Translations under genes and position numbers: made by a program
Source: an uncultured Lachnospiraceae bacterium
GTDB lineage: Bacteria > Bacillota > Clostridia > Lachnospirales > Lachnospiraceae
Reading direction: 5' to 3'
Assembly (NCBI GenBank): GCA_947625465.1
Contig: CANQOK010000018.1
Span: forward strand, 1 to 40,355
DNA: 40,355 bases
The notes under the pieces: generated by a model
What the model saw: the letters and a program-made list of their open reading frames with translations, nothing else
The model's database searches: none
What the model was told of the DNA's origin: nothing
Part shown: piece by piece, positions 16,029-23,747 of the stretch
Layout of the letters: each line of letters begins with the position of its first letter
Position numbering within the stretch: position 1 is the first letter of the stretch

Positions 16029-16578
16029 GTATTTTTTTCAAAAATTGCCACAGACGGCCGACCGGAAGTCCGACCACATTATTATAATCGCCTTCGATCC
16101 GTTCTATATAAGCGGCAAACCGCCCCTGGATCCCGTAACTGCCGGCTTTATCCATAGGCTCCCCGCTTGCGGCGTAAGCTGCGATCTCTTCTTCCGTCAT
16201 CGGAAAAACATGGACTCTGGTCTCTTCCGCAAACGTGATCTCATCTTCCCCGTTTATGATGGTGACGCCGGTAAAAACGCTGTGCACATTTCCCTGCAGC
16301 AGCTTTAACGTACGAATCGCGTCTTCCAAATCCGCCGGTTTTCCCAGGATCCGGCCGTCAAACGCGACGACGGTATCTGCCGACACAATGACGGAATCGG
16401 GATACTGCTGCCGGACTTCTCTCGCCTTCTGCAGCGCCAGTTCCTTCACCGCCGTTTCCGGCACAGAGGTGGAAATGACCTCCTCGCCGACTGCCGGACA
16501 GCAGAGAAACGGCACGCCGATCTGCGTCAGCAGTTCTTTTCTGCGCGGCGATTTTGATGCTAAAATAATGGATTTCAA
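16006..16578 (-). CDS. maf: Maf-like nucleotide pyrophosphatase
   Basis: 190 residues. Maf proteins hydrolyse dTTP, UTP or modified nucleotides to monophosphates; which ones here is uncertain. The motifs are ASKSPRRKELL at residues 7-17, SADTVVAFDG with the catalytic Asp68, LGKPADLEDA, and DKAGSYGIQGRFAAYIERIEGDYNNVVGLP. Length is typical. It is cytosolic. It is the last gene in line with thrS, the thioesterase and the DUF1540 gene, with a strong hairpin between it and the DUF1540 gene. Its 3' end carries the infC promoter. Confidence 0.93.
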   Translation of the reverse strand: MKSIILASKSPRRKELLTQIGVPFLCCPAVGEEVISTSVPETAVKELALQKAREVRQQYPDSVIVSADTVVAFDGRILGKPADLEDAIRTLKLLQGNVHSVFTGVTIINGEDEITFAEETRVHVFPMTEEEIAAYAASGEPMDKAGSYGIQGRFAAYIERIEGDYNNVVGLPVGRLWQFLKKILDIPKEE

Positions 16579-16603
16579 TGGTTTTCTCCTGCTCTTATGT
16601 ATT

Positions 16604-16627
16604 ACGGGCAGCCGCCGGGCTGCCCGT
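16604..16627 (-). other. GC-rich intercistronic hairpin
   Basis: A perfect 10-bp stem (16604-16613 with 16618-16627) and a 4-base loop lie between the DUF1540 gene and maf. No T-run follows on the minus strand, so it may stabilise or process the mRNA rather than terminate. The plus strand has a weak T-rich tail. Confidence 0.65.
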
Positions 16628-16635
16628 GTTCTGTT

Positions 16636-16965
16636 TTACGATTGACAGTCGCAGTCAAAACTCCTGCATTCTGTTTCTGAATAATGGCATGCGCCCTGCC
16701 CTGCAATGGTGATTCGATCCGCCATGCATCTGCAGTCGTCGTTAAAGCAGCACTTCTGCGCGTCGCACTGTACTTCCACAACAGGCTGCGGATTCATATC
16801 GCATTTACAGCTTCCCGTTACCGTATCCTTTCGTTCCCGAAAGCTCCCGCAGGCGGTCGAATTCGGACGGATCGCGTGCATTCCCTCTACGGAGATGTGT
16901 TCCCGACAACAGGAATTACTTTTATTGTAGTAACAATTCGTTACTCCGCAAGCTAATACCGGCAT
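16636..16965 (-). CDS. Cysteine-rich protein with two DUF1540 repeats
   Basis: 109 residues with 17 cysteines. Two repeats share the pattern C-x-x-x-x-C-x-[YF]-N followed by a Cys cluster, then [IV]-[ST]-[VI] and CxSF: the first is ACGVTNCYYNKSNSCC with TACGSF, the second is CDAQKCCFNDDCRC with ECRSF. This is the DUF1540 layout, thought to bind metal, probably zinc. There is no signal peptide or membrane segment. GGAG lies 7 bases before the ATG. It follows the thioesterase gene by 66 bases. Function unknown; families with this repeat are common in spore-forming and gut Firmicutes. Confidence 0.9.
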   Translation of the reverse strand: MPVLACGVTNCYYNKSNSCCREHISVEGMHAIRPNSTACGSFRERKDTVTGSCKCDMNPQPVVEVQCDAQKCCFNDDCRCMADRITIAGQGACHYSETECRSFDCDCQS

Positions 16966-17031
16966 GATTTTTCTCCTTTCCTATTCCTGAACTCAGAAAT
17001 AGTATTTTCATAATCATACCGTTTATGCCTG

Positions 17032-17463
17032 TTACAAATTTCCTTTTCCCGCCATCGATGTAAGCATGGCGTGAAATTCCGGATAGTTTCGCTTCAAAGA
17101 CAATAGTTTTCCATTTTTTCCCAAAAAGGTATGGCTGCTGGTCCCGACGGCGCGGATCTCTTTGGTAACGCATTCCCGGACTTCATAGGAAACCTCCAGT
17201 TTTACGCCGGTATACCGCTCCACACGGACCGCGACTTCTACCTGATCTCCATACCGGACCATTTTCCGGTATTCGCAGGAAACCGAAACGACAGGGATCA
17301 TAACGCCGGATTCCTCTACTTTCCAATAGGGAAATCCCACTTCCGCAAGCATGGCACATCTGGCGTCTTCAAACCAGCGGATATAGTTGGAGTGATGCAC
17401 GATCCCCATGCCGTCCGTCTCGTAATATCGGATCGGCACGGGATAAATTGTCTCCTGATTCAT
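17032..17463 (-). CDS. Acyl-CoA thioesterase, hotdog fold (YbgC/FadM-like)
   Basis: 143 residues. It probably hydrolyses acyl-CoA thioesters in the cytosol. The active-site region YYETDGMGIVHHSNYIRWFEDAR near residues 13-35 matches the YbgC/4-hydroxybenzoyl-CoA thioesterase type (usual core D-x-x-G-x-V-x-H-x-x-Y-x-x-x-x-E). The second half has the typical hotdog strands. Acyl preference cannot be told. The ATG follows GGAG by 7 bases, and that site overlaps the stop of thrS, so this gene is read with thrS and falls under threonine T-box control. Confidence 0.9.
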   Translation of the reverse strand: MNQETIYPVPIRYYETDGMGIVHHSNYIRWFEDARCAMLAEVGFPYWKVEESGVMIPVVSVSCEYRKMVRYGDQVEVAVRVERYTGVKLEVSYEVRECVTKEIRAVGTSSHTFLGKNGKLLSLKRNYPEFHAMLTSMAGKGNL

Positions 17464-17474
17464 GGCTGCGCTCC

Positions 17475-19433
17475 TTACTGATTCTCTTCCACTTCAATCT
17501 TACGGATCTCCTTGGTCCGGATCTCCTTACAGATCTGGTCGATAAATTCCTCTACCGGCTTGGTTCCCTCGTCTCCCGCGAACCGGCTTCTGACAGAGAC
17601 CACGCCTTCCTCTGCTTCCTTCTGTCCGACAACCAGCATATACGGAATCCGGTCCAGCCGGCTTTCCCGAATCTTAAAGCCCAGCTTCTCGGAACGGGTA
17701 TCCACTGAACAGTAAATCCCGTTTTCTTTTAATTTGGCCTCTACTTCAGCAGCATAGTCATGATATTTATCGGAAATCGGCAGGACTCTTACCTGTTCCG
17801 GACACAGCCAGGTCGGAAATTTGCCCGCGTATTTTTCGATCAGCCAGGCCAGCGTTCTCTCATAGCAGCCCATGCTGGTTCTGTGAATGATATACGGGCG
17901 CTTCTTTTCCCCGTTTTCATCGATATAATACATATCGAACTGCTCAGCCAGCAGAGCGTCCCACTGGATCGTGATCATCGTATCCTCTTTGCCGTATACG
18001 TTTCTGGCGTTGATATCTACCTTGGGCCCGTAGAACGCGGCTTCTCCCACATCCTCCGTAAACTCGATCTGCAGTTCATTTAAGATATCCCTGATGCTCT
18101 GCTCCGTCTGCTCCCAGACTTCCGGCTCACCGATATACTTCTCCCGGTTCTCCGGATCCCATTTAGACAGATGATAGGTCACGTCTTCTTCAACGCCCAG
18201 CGTGGTCAGACAGTATTTCGCCAATGCCAGACAATCCTTAAACTCCTGTACCATCTGATCCGGTCTCACGATCAGATGTCCCTCGGAAATGGTAAACTGG
18301 CGCACACGAGTCAGTCCGTGCATCTCTCCGGAGTCTTCATTTCTGAAAAGCGTAGAGGTTTCCCCGTAGCGGCAGGGCAGATCCCGATAGCTCTTCTGGC
18401 TTGCCTTATATACAAAATACTGGAACGGGCAGGTCATCGGGCGCAGGGCGTAGACTTCCTTGTCCTTCTCCTCGTCTCCCAGCACAAACATGCCTTCCTT
18501 ATAATGATCCCAGTGACCGGACATTTTATACAGATCGGATTTGGCCATCAGCGGCGTCTTGGTCCGCATATAGCCGCGCTTTTCTTCTTCGTCTTCGATC
18601 CATCTCTGCAGTCTCTGAATGATCTGTACGCCTTTCGGCATGAGCAGCGGCAGACCCTGTCCGATCACGTCTACCGTGGTAAACAGTTCCATTTCCCGGC
18701 CCAGTTTGTTATGGTCGCGCTTCTTGATATCCTCCAGATGCGCCAGATACGCGTTCAGATCCTCTTTTTTCGTATAAGCCGTACCGTAGATCCGAGTCAG
18801 CATCTTATTCTTCTCGCTGCCTCTCCAGTACGCGCCGGAAGAGGAGATCAGCTTAAACGCCTTGATCATGCCGGTCTTCATCAGATGCGGTCCCGCACAC
18901 AGGTCGGTAAACGCGCCCTGGCTGTAGAATGAGATTACCGCGTCTTCCGGCAGATCCCGGATCAGTTCCACCTTATACGGCTCTCCCTTTTCTTCCATAT
19001 AACGGATCGCTTCTTCTCTCGGCAGCTCAAACCGTGTGATCTCCGCATTTTCTTTGATCACTTTCTTCATCTCCGCCTCAATCCGATCCAGATCTTCTCT
19101 GGTAAAAGACTGACAGTCAAAATCATAATAAAATCCGGTATCAATAGACGGGCCGATCGCCAGTTTCGCTTCCGGATACAGCCGCTTTACAGCCTCCGCC
19201 AGCACATGCGATGTGGTATGGCGGTATGCCGCTTTTCCTGCCTCACTGTCAAATGTGAGGATATTGACAGCCGCATCCTGCGCTATAACCGTACGCAAAT
19301 CTACGGTCTTCCCGTCTACTTCCCCGACGCAGGCCGCTCTTGCCAGACCTTCGCTGATATCCTTCGCAATTTCATACACAGACATAGGCTGCGCATACTC
19401 CTTTACGGAGCCGTCTTTCAATGTGATCTTCAT
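17475..19433 (-). CDS. thrS: Threonyl-tRNA synthetase
   Basis: 652 residues, full length. It joins threonine to tRNA-Thr. Order: TGS domain (about 1-62), editing domain with HTTSH (His72 and His76) and a later Cys-x-x-x-His (CAGPH), class II catalytic core with MTCPFQYFVYK (a zinc Cys), FRNEDSGEMHGLTRVRQF and YGPKVDINARNVYG, and the anticodon-binding domain from about 550. ATG at 19433 is preferred over TTG at 19460 because GGAG sits 5 bases upstream. Expression is under the T-box leader at 19464-19713: uncharged tRNA-Thr should allow read-through. The thioesterase gene follows after 11 bases. Confidence 0.97.
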   Translation of the reverse strand: MKITLKDGSVKEYAQPMSVYEIAKDISEGLARAACVGEVDGKTVDLRTVIAQDAAVNILTFDSEAGKAAYRHTTSHVLAEAVKRLYPEAKLAIGPSIDTGFYYDFDCQSFTREDLDRIEAEMKKVIKENAEITRFELPREEAIRYMEEKGEPYKVELIRDLPEDAVISFYSQGAFTDLCAGPHLMKTGMIKAFKLISSSGAYWRGSEKNKMLTRIYGTAYTKKEDLNAYLAHLEDIKKRDHNKLGREMELFTTVDVIGQGLPLLMPKGVQIIQRLQRWIEDEEEKRGYMRTKTPLMAKSDLYKMSGHWDHYKEGMFVLGDEEKDKEVYALRPMTCPFQYFVYKASQKSYRDLPCRYGETSTLFRNEDSGEMHGLTRVRQFTISEGHLIVRPDQMVQEFKDCLALAKYCLTTLGVEEDVTYHLSKWDPENREKYIGEPEVWEQTEQSIRDILNELQIEFTEDVGEAAFYGPKVDINARNVYGKEDTMITIQWDALLAEQFDMYYIDENGEKKRPYIIHRTSMGCYERTLAWLIEKYAGKFPTWLCPEQVRVLPISDKYHDYAAEVEAKLKENGIYCSVDTRSEKLGFKIRESRLDRIPYMLVVGQKEAEEGVVSVRSRFAGDEGTKPVEEFIDQICKEIRTKEIRKIEVEENQ

Positions 19434-19463
19434 GATTTCTCCATCCTTTCCTAAATTCAAAAA

Positions 19464-19713
19464 TAAAAAACCCCACCGATTATATCTCTATAATCAGTAG
19501 GGACGTATAGCATCTGATACGCGGTTCCACCCTGCTTGTTTAAAACCACTTCATTTCACGATAACGGTGTGTGGCCGGGCTTGGTTAAAGCCGCTCCGAG
19601 GTGGTCTTCCATATCGGTTCCGTAAGGCGATTCCAGCCTGCACGCCTCTCTCTGTACTTCCCTGACATGTACTCGTCTCATCCATGCGTTTTCAAAAATA
19701 ATTTTAAAACTAC
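19464..19713 (-). ncRNA. T-box riboswitch, threonine-specific
   Basis: The conserved T-box sequence AAGCAGGGTGGAACCGCG reads on the minus strand at 19520-19537. Downstream is a terminator: a 14-bp stem (19471-19484 with 19489-19502) followed by six T. Upstream is a long stem I region containing CGUGCAGGCUGG-type platform sequence. The triplet ACC at 19603-19605, followed by A, is the likely threonine specifier, consistent with thrS downstream. The specifier assignment is by eye. No gene lies between 19434 and 19826; this leader and its promoter fill the gap. Confidence 0.92.
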
Positions 19714-19719
19714 GCTCTA

Positions 19720-19748
19720 ATCATAGTGAGTTTTCCCGGATTTGTCAA
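19720..19748 (-). promoter_or_regulatory. Promoter of the thrS operon
   Basis: On the minus strand TTGACA (19743-19748) and TATGAT (19720-19725) are 17 bases apart, placing the start near 19713, just before the T-box stem I. Confidence 0.88.
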
Positions 19749-19826
19749 GGGCTTTTTACGGAATCCAGAGAAAACCTCCCGCAGCGCGGAATCCAAAGAA
19801 ACCTTTGCGGAATCCGAAGCTCTGTT

Positions 19827-20669
19827 TTATACGACGACGACAATCCCGCCGTCATTGGCATATACGGTGCTGATCCCGCCTGCCTTTGTGATCAGGATAT
19901 CTTTAAAATGCCCCAGCCTGCGGAACTCCTCCCGGACCCATTCCGCCCGTTCCCGGCAGTTGCACTCGGTGATCATTAAAATCTTATTCTCGGCGTCCAC
20001 AACCTGCGCGATCACTGTCTCGATCATCTTCTGCAGCGCCTTTTCGATCCCGCGCGCCTGTCCCAGCTTGCAGATCAGGCCTTCTTTGGTCGCGCCCATC
20101 ACCGGCTTGATATTGAGCACGCCGGCCATGATCGCCTGCAGATTGGAAAGTCTCCCGTTCTTCCGAAGCGTTTCCAGTGTTTCAATGACAAAATAGGTGT
20201 TCAGCCCATAGCGAAACTCTTCCACTTCCGGTACCAGTTCGGCAAAGGGCATACCCTGCTGCGCCAGCTCCAAAATCCGGCGCGTCACCTGTCCTTCTCC
20301 GCAGCAGGCCGAGCAGGAGTTAAACACGTGGATCTCTTTATCATGTCCGTATTCCTCATAATACAGATTCATTCCCAGTACGGCACTGTTATAAGAACCG
20401 CTTAACTGCGCGGATAACGTCACGACATAGACGGCGTCCTCCTCGCCCCGATAGGCTTCCTTATAAGCGTCCGGAGAAGGGCAGGCCGTCTGCGGTCCTT
20501 CTTCGGAGGCAGCAACCCGTTTTATAAAATCCAGCTGGTCAAAGCTTTCGTCATCTATGATCTCATCGCCTTCCAGACGAATGGTAAGCGGAACCTTTAC
20601 AATATGCGGATCCTTTTCCAGTGAATCCGGCAGATCACAGCAACTGTCTACAACAATTTTAAATCGCAT
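19827..20669 (-). CDS. DegV family protein 1 (fatty-acid-binding, FakB-like)
   Basis: 280 residues. DegV/FakB proteins bind a fatty acid and present it to the kinase FakA for phosphorylation; a FakA gene is not in the window. The N-terminal motif is KIVVDSCCDLP, then TACPSPDAYKEAY (fatty-acid carboxylate loop region), SAQLSGSYNSA, and the C-domain ETLETLRKNGRLSNLQAIMAGVLNIKPVM. Full length for the family. It has its own promoter with a palindrome over the transcript start that resembles a FapR operator, which would fit lipid control. A second DegV gene lies at 23748-24629. Confidence 0.92.
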   Translation of the reverse strand: MRFKIVVDSCCDLPDSLEKDPHIVKVPLTIRLEGDEIIDDESFDQLDFIKRVAASEEGPQTACPSPDAYKEAYRGEEDAVYVVTLSAQLSGSYNSAVLGMNLYYEEYGHDKEIHVFNSCSACCGEGQVTRRILELAQQGMPFAELVPEVEEFRYGLNTYFVIETLETLRKNGRLSNLQAIMAGVLNIKPVMGATKEGLICKLGQARGIEKALQKMIETVIAQVVDAENKILMITECNCRERAEWVREEFRRLGHFKDILITKAGGISTVYANDGGIVVVV

Positions 20670-20725
20670 AAATCCCCTTTTCCCGTAAGCATTTCAAGCC
20701 CGCAGTCTTCTGCCGGCTGCTCAAC

Positions 20726-20742
20726 GTAGTATTGATTACTAC
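20726..20742 (-). promoter_or_regulatory. 17-bp palindrome over the degV transcript start, FapR-operator-like
   Basis: GTAGTA (20726-20731), five bases, then TACTAC (20737-20742) form a perfect inverted repeat. The core TAGTA-N5-TACTA equals the arms of the Bacillus FapR consensus (TTAGTACCTRDTACTAA). It starts 2 bases after the -10 and covers the predicted start site, a typical repressor position. The identity of the regulator is inferred. Confidence 0.6.
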
Positions 20743-20744
20743 TT

Positions 20745-20773
20745 ATAATAGCATTTCATACTCTTGCAGTCAA
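20745..20773 (-). promoter_or_regulatory. Promoter of degV gene 1
   Basis: On the minus strand TTGACT (20768-20773) and TATTAT (20745-20750) are 17 bases apart. It diverges from the plus-strand promoter at 20826-20854. Confidence 0.82.
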
Positions 20774-20825
20774 TAGCAAAGATCAGAAATCTTATTTTTT
20801 TCGCCGTTTAAAATTTAAGAAAGAA

Positions 20826-20854
20826 TTGAAAGCGCGCCGGGCTTGTGATACACT
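20826..20854 (+). promoter_or_regulatory. Promoter of the DUF5721-like gene
   Basis: TTGAAA (20826-20831) and TACACT (20849-20854) are 17 bases apart, with a TG one base before the -10 (extended -10). It lies 35 bases before the ATG at 20889. Confidence 0.7.
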
Positions 20855-20888
20855 ATTGGTGCAAAACGGCACAGAAAGGCGGCGTTTT

Positions 20889-21359
20889 ATGATTTCCTTA
20901 GAGATTACTGCGATCCGACAGTTTACACAGGACTTATTTATCGGAACCGCATTTGATTCTTTTTTGCTGCGGGAGGCTTCTTTTACCACGCTCTGTACCT
21001 ACGGAATCAGCGGAAGGCTTTCCGCCGGCGCGGAAGAGTTTCGGGAGGAGCACCCCTCTGACTTTATTCCCTGGTCCTATGTAAAACCGGTCTGCTTTTC
21101 TATGATCAAAGGAAACCGGCTGCCGGAACAGTTTGCCATTACACTGCTTATGCCGAAGCCGCAGATCGCCGCTTTTATGGAAGGAAACGATACCGGCCTG
21201 CTGCCGGAAAATGTGCAGAGCCTCGTCCTGAATATCCGATATGCCCAGAAAACACTTACCTGCACGACCGGCACTTCTCTTTCCGTCTTTACTCTGGATA
21301 AGACGCTGGAACAACTCTGGGATACCTATGTAAAAAATCTCCTGATTTCCTATTTATAA
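20889..21359 (+). CDS. Conserved protein, DUF5721-like
   Basis: 156 residues. The opening pattern MISLEITAIRQFTQDLFIGTAFDSFLLREASFTT resembles a family I recall as DUF5721, common in Lachnospiraceae; function unknown. No signal peptide or membrane segment. The C-terminal half alternates strand-like pieces (LVLNIRYAQKTLTCTTGTSLSVF). The ATG at 20889 is chosen because a frame starting at 20826 would begin inside the promoter; AAAGGCGG precedes the ATG. It is followed after 19 bases by the CIRCE site of htpG, so it is not under that site's control. Confidence 0.8.
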   Translation: MISLEITAIRQFTQDLFIGTAFDSFLLREASFTTLCTYGISGRLSAGAEEFREEHPSDFIPWSYVKPVCFSMIKGNRLPEQFAITLLMPKPQIAAFMEGNDTGLLPENVQSLVLNIRYAQKTLTCTTGTSLSVFTLDKTLEQLWDTYVKNLLISYL

Positions 21360-21378
21360 TCACTTATGGTTGTAATTG

Positions 21379-21405
21379 TTAGCACTCTTTTGAAAAGAGT
21401 GCTAA
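21379..21405 (+). promoter_or_regulatory. CIRCE element (HrcA operator) of htpG
   Basis: TTAGCACTC (21379-21387), nine bases, then GAGTGCTAA (21397-21405): a perfect match to the CIRCE consensus. It ends 7 bases before the -35 of the htpG promoter. Confidence 0.95.
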
Positions 21406-21412
21406 TTTTTAC

Positions 21413-21441
21413 TTGACATTTTGTTCTAGTGGTACTAGAAT
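21413..21441 (+). promoter_or_regulatory. Promoter of htpG
   Basis: TTGACA (21413-21418) and TAGAAT (21436-21441), 17 bases apart. The geometry to CIRCE is almost the same as at groES. Confidence 0.88.
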
Positions 21442-21486
21442 ATGATTCGTGAATAACAATTTCTGTAAAATAAAGGAGTGAATACG

Positions 21487-23610
21487 ATGGCAAACAAACA
21501 TGGAAGTCTATCCATTAACAGTGAGAATATTTTCCCGATCATCAAGAAATGGCTGTATTCCGACCATGATATTTTTGTGCGGGAACTGGTTTCCAATGGA
21601 TGTGATGCGATTACCAAGTTAAAGAAATTAGAAATGATGGGTGAGATCCAGCTGCCGGACGACAACGAATTTAAGGTACGGGTGCTGACCAATGCGGAAG
21701 ATAAGACCCTTACCTTTATCGACAACGGAATCGGTATGACCGCGGATGAGGTGGAAGAATATATTAACCAGATCGCCTTTTCCGGCGCGGAGGCGTTTCT
21801 GGAGAAATATAAGGATAAGACCAATGAGGATCAGATCATCGGGCATTTCGGTCTGGGCTTCTACTCCGCGTTCATGGTAGCGGACAAGGTCACCATCGAC
21901 TCTCTTTCCTATCAGGAAGGCGCCGCTCCCGTACACTGGGAATGTGACGGCGGCACGGATTTTGATATGACCGACGGAGATTATACCGAACGGGGTACGA
22001 AGATCACCCTGTATCTGAATGAGGACTGTCTGGAATTTTCCAACGAATACCGGGTTCGGGAAGTATTGGATAAGTACTGCTCCTTCATGCCGGTTCCGAT
22101 CTTCCTGGAAAATGAGAAGGCTGAACCGCAGTATGAAAATGTCCCGGACGAAGAGGTGACCGAAAAGGATACCGTCATTGAACATTTTGTAGAAGAAGCC
22201 AAGACCCGGGAAGAGGAAAAGGAAGACGGCACCAAGGAAACCGTAGAGATTTCCCCCGCGCGCAACATGGCGAAGATCGTAAAGCGCCCTGTCCCGATCA
22301 ACGATACGACGCCGCTCTGGGGCAAGCATCCCAATGAATGTACCGAGGAAGAATACCGGGATTTCTACCGGAAGGTATTCCATGATTATAAGGAGCCGTT
22401 GTTCTGGATCCATCTGAATATGGACTATCCATTCAATTTAAAGGGTATCCTGTATTTCCCGAAGATCAATACTGAGTACGAATCCATCGAAGGCACGATC
22501 AAGTTATATAACAATCAGGTGTTCATCGCGGACAATATCAAAGAAGTCATTCCGGAATTTCTGATGCTGTTAAAGGGCGTGATCGACTGCCCGGATCTGC
22601 CGTTAAACGTATCGCGGAGCGCGCTGCAGAACGACGGTTTTGTAAAGAAGATTTCCGATTACATTACCAAGAAGGTAGCGGACAAACTGTCCGGCATGTG
22701 TAAGACGGAAAAGGAAAGCTATGAGAAATACTGGGACGATATCAGTCCCTTCATCAAATTCGGCTGTATCAAGGATGAAAAGTTCTGCGAAAAGATGAGC
22801 GACTACATCCTGTTTAAGAATCTGGACGACAAGTATCTGACTCTGAAAGAGTTCATCGAAGAAAACAAGCCTGCCGAAGAGGAGCCTGAAGTTGAAGTGG
22901 TCAATGCGGACGGTACTTCCGCTTCCGAAACCGAAGCGAAAGAATCAGAACACGAGCATGACCATTGTGACTGTGAAGATCACGACCATGAACACGAGGA
23001 AAAGGAAGACACCCTGCTCTACTATGTAACCGATCCGGTTGAACAGAGTCAGTATATCAATATGTTCCGGAAGGAAAAGATCGACGCGGTTCTGCTGACA
23101 CATAATATCGACCAGCCGTTTATTTCCCAGCTGGAGCAGAAGAATCCGGGCATCAAATTCCTGCGGATCGATACCGACCTGACTACGACATTCAAGGAAG
23201 AAACCGAGTCGGACGAAGCTTTCAAGGAGACCACGGAGCAGCTGACCGCTCTGTTTAAGAAGGTTCTGGAGAACGATAACCTGACCGTTCAGGTGGAGCG
23301 TCTGAAAGACGAATCCATTTCTTCTATGATCACCTTATCCGAGGAAACACGCCGGATGCAGGATATGATGAAGATGTACAATATGTACGGCATGGGAATG
23401 GGCGACTTCGGCGGCGGAGAAACGCTGGTTTTAAATGCCAACAACGCGCTGGTACAGTATGTCCTCGCCAATGCGGAAGGCGAACATACGCCGATGATCT
23501 GTAAGCAGCTGTACGATCTGGCCATGATCAGCCACGGCCCGCTGAAACCGGAAGCCATGACCGCGTTTATCGCGAGAAGCAACGAGATCCTGCAGCTTCT
23601 GACAAAATAA
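21487..23610 (+). CDS. htpG: HSP90-family chaperone HtpG with His/Cys-rich insert
   Basis: 707 residues. An ATP-dependent cytosolic chaperone. The GHKL ATPase domain has ELVSNGCDA, FIDNGIGMT and GHFGLGFYSAFMVAD; the middle domain has LNVSRSALQND, and the C-terminal dimerisation domain follows. An insert near residues 489-504 between middle and C-terminal parts has six His and two Cys in 16 residues (HEHDHCDCEDHDHEHE) in a very acidic linker, a likely metal-binding patch not part of the standard HtpG. The ATG at 21487 follows GGAG by 8 bases; GTG 21478 lies inside the ribosome site. Controlled by a perfect CIRCE site, so probably an HrcA target; in B. subtilis htpG is not. Confidence 0.96.
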   Translation: MANKHGSLSINSENIFPIIKKWLYSDHDIFVRELVSNGCDAITKLKKLEMMGEIQLPDDNEFKVRVLTNAEDKTLTFIDNGIGMTADEVEEYINQIAFSGAEAFLEKYKDKTNEDQIIGHFGLGFYSAFMVADKVTIDSLSYQEGAAPVHWECDGGTDFDMTDGDYTERGTKITLYLNEDCLEFSNEYRVREVLDKYCSFMPVPIFLENEKAEPQYENVPDEEVTEKDTVIEHFVEEAKTREEEKEDGTKETVEISPARNMAKIVKRPVPINDTTPLWGKHPNECTEEEYRDFYRKVFHDYKEPLFWIHLNMDYPFNLKGILYFPKINTEYESIEGTIKLYNNQVFIADNIKEVIPEFLMLLKGVIDCPDLPLNVSRSALQNDGFVKKISDYITKKVADKLSGMCKTEKESYEKYWDDISPFIKFGCIKDEKFCEKMSDYILFKNLDDKYLTLKEFIEENKPAEEEPEVEVVNADGTSASETEAKESEHEHDHCDCEDHDHEHEEKEDTLLYYVTDPVEQSQYINMFRKEKIDAVLLTHNIDQPFISQLEQKNPGIKFLRIDTDLTTTFKEETESDEAFKETTEQLTALFKKVLENDNLTVQVERLKDESISSMITLSEETRRMQDMMKMYNMYGMGMGDFGGGETLVLNANNALVQYVLANAEGEHTPMICKQLYDLAMISHGPLKPEAMTAFIARSNEILQLLTK

Positions 23611-23677
23611 CTTTTTTGCCAAAATAATTTTTCTGACAGAATAAATCTTTTGCCGAAAGGAAACGGCAGAGATCAGA

Positions 23678-23733
23678 AAAAGGACGGTCGCATCGGCTGG
23701 CTATCAATCAGGCAGTCCGGCGATCGTCCTTTT
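23678..23733. terminator. Bidirectional terminator between htpG and degV gene 2
   Basis: A 14-bp stem (AAAAGGACGGTCGC at 23678-23691 with 23720-23733, one G-T pair) has A-rich and T-rich ends on both sides, so it can stop the two convergent transcripts. A smaller TGCCG/CGGCA hairpin lies just upstream. Confidence 0.8.
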
Positions 23734-23747
23734 GCAGTTATTCTCTT

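Noticed and set aside
21628-22413. Minus-strand open frame of 261 codons inside htpG
   Set aside because: Antisense to htpG, with no ribosome site and shadow-frame composition.
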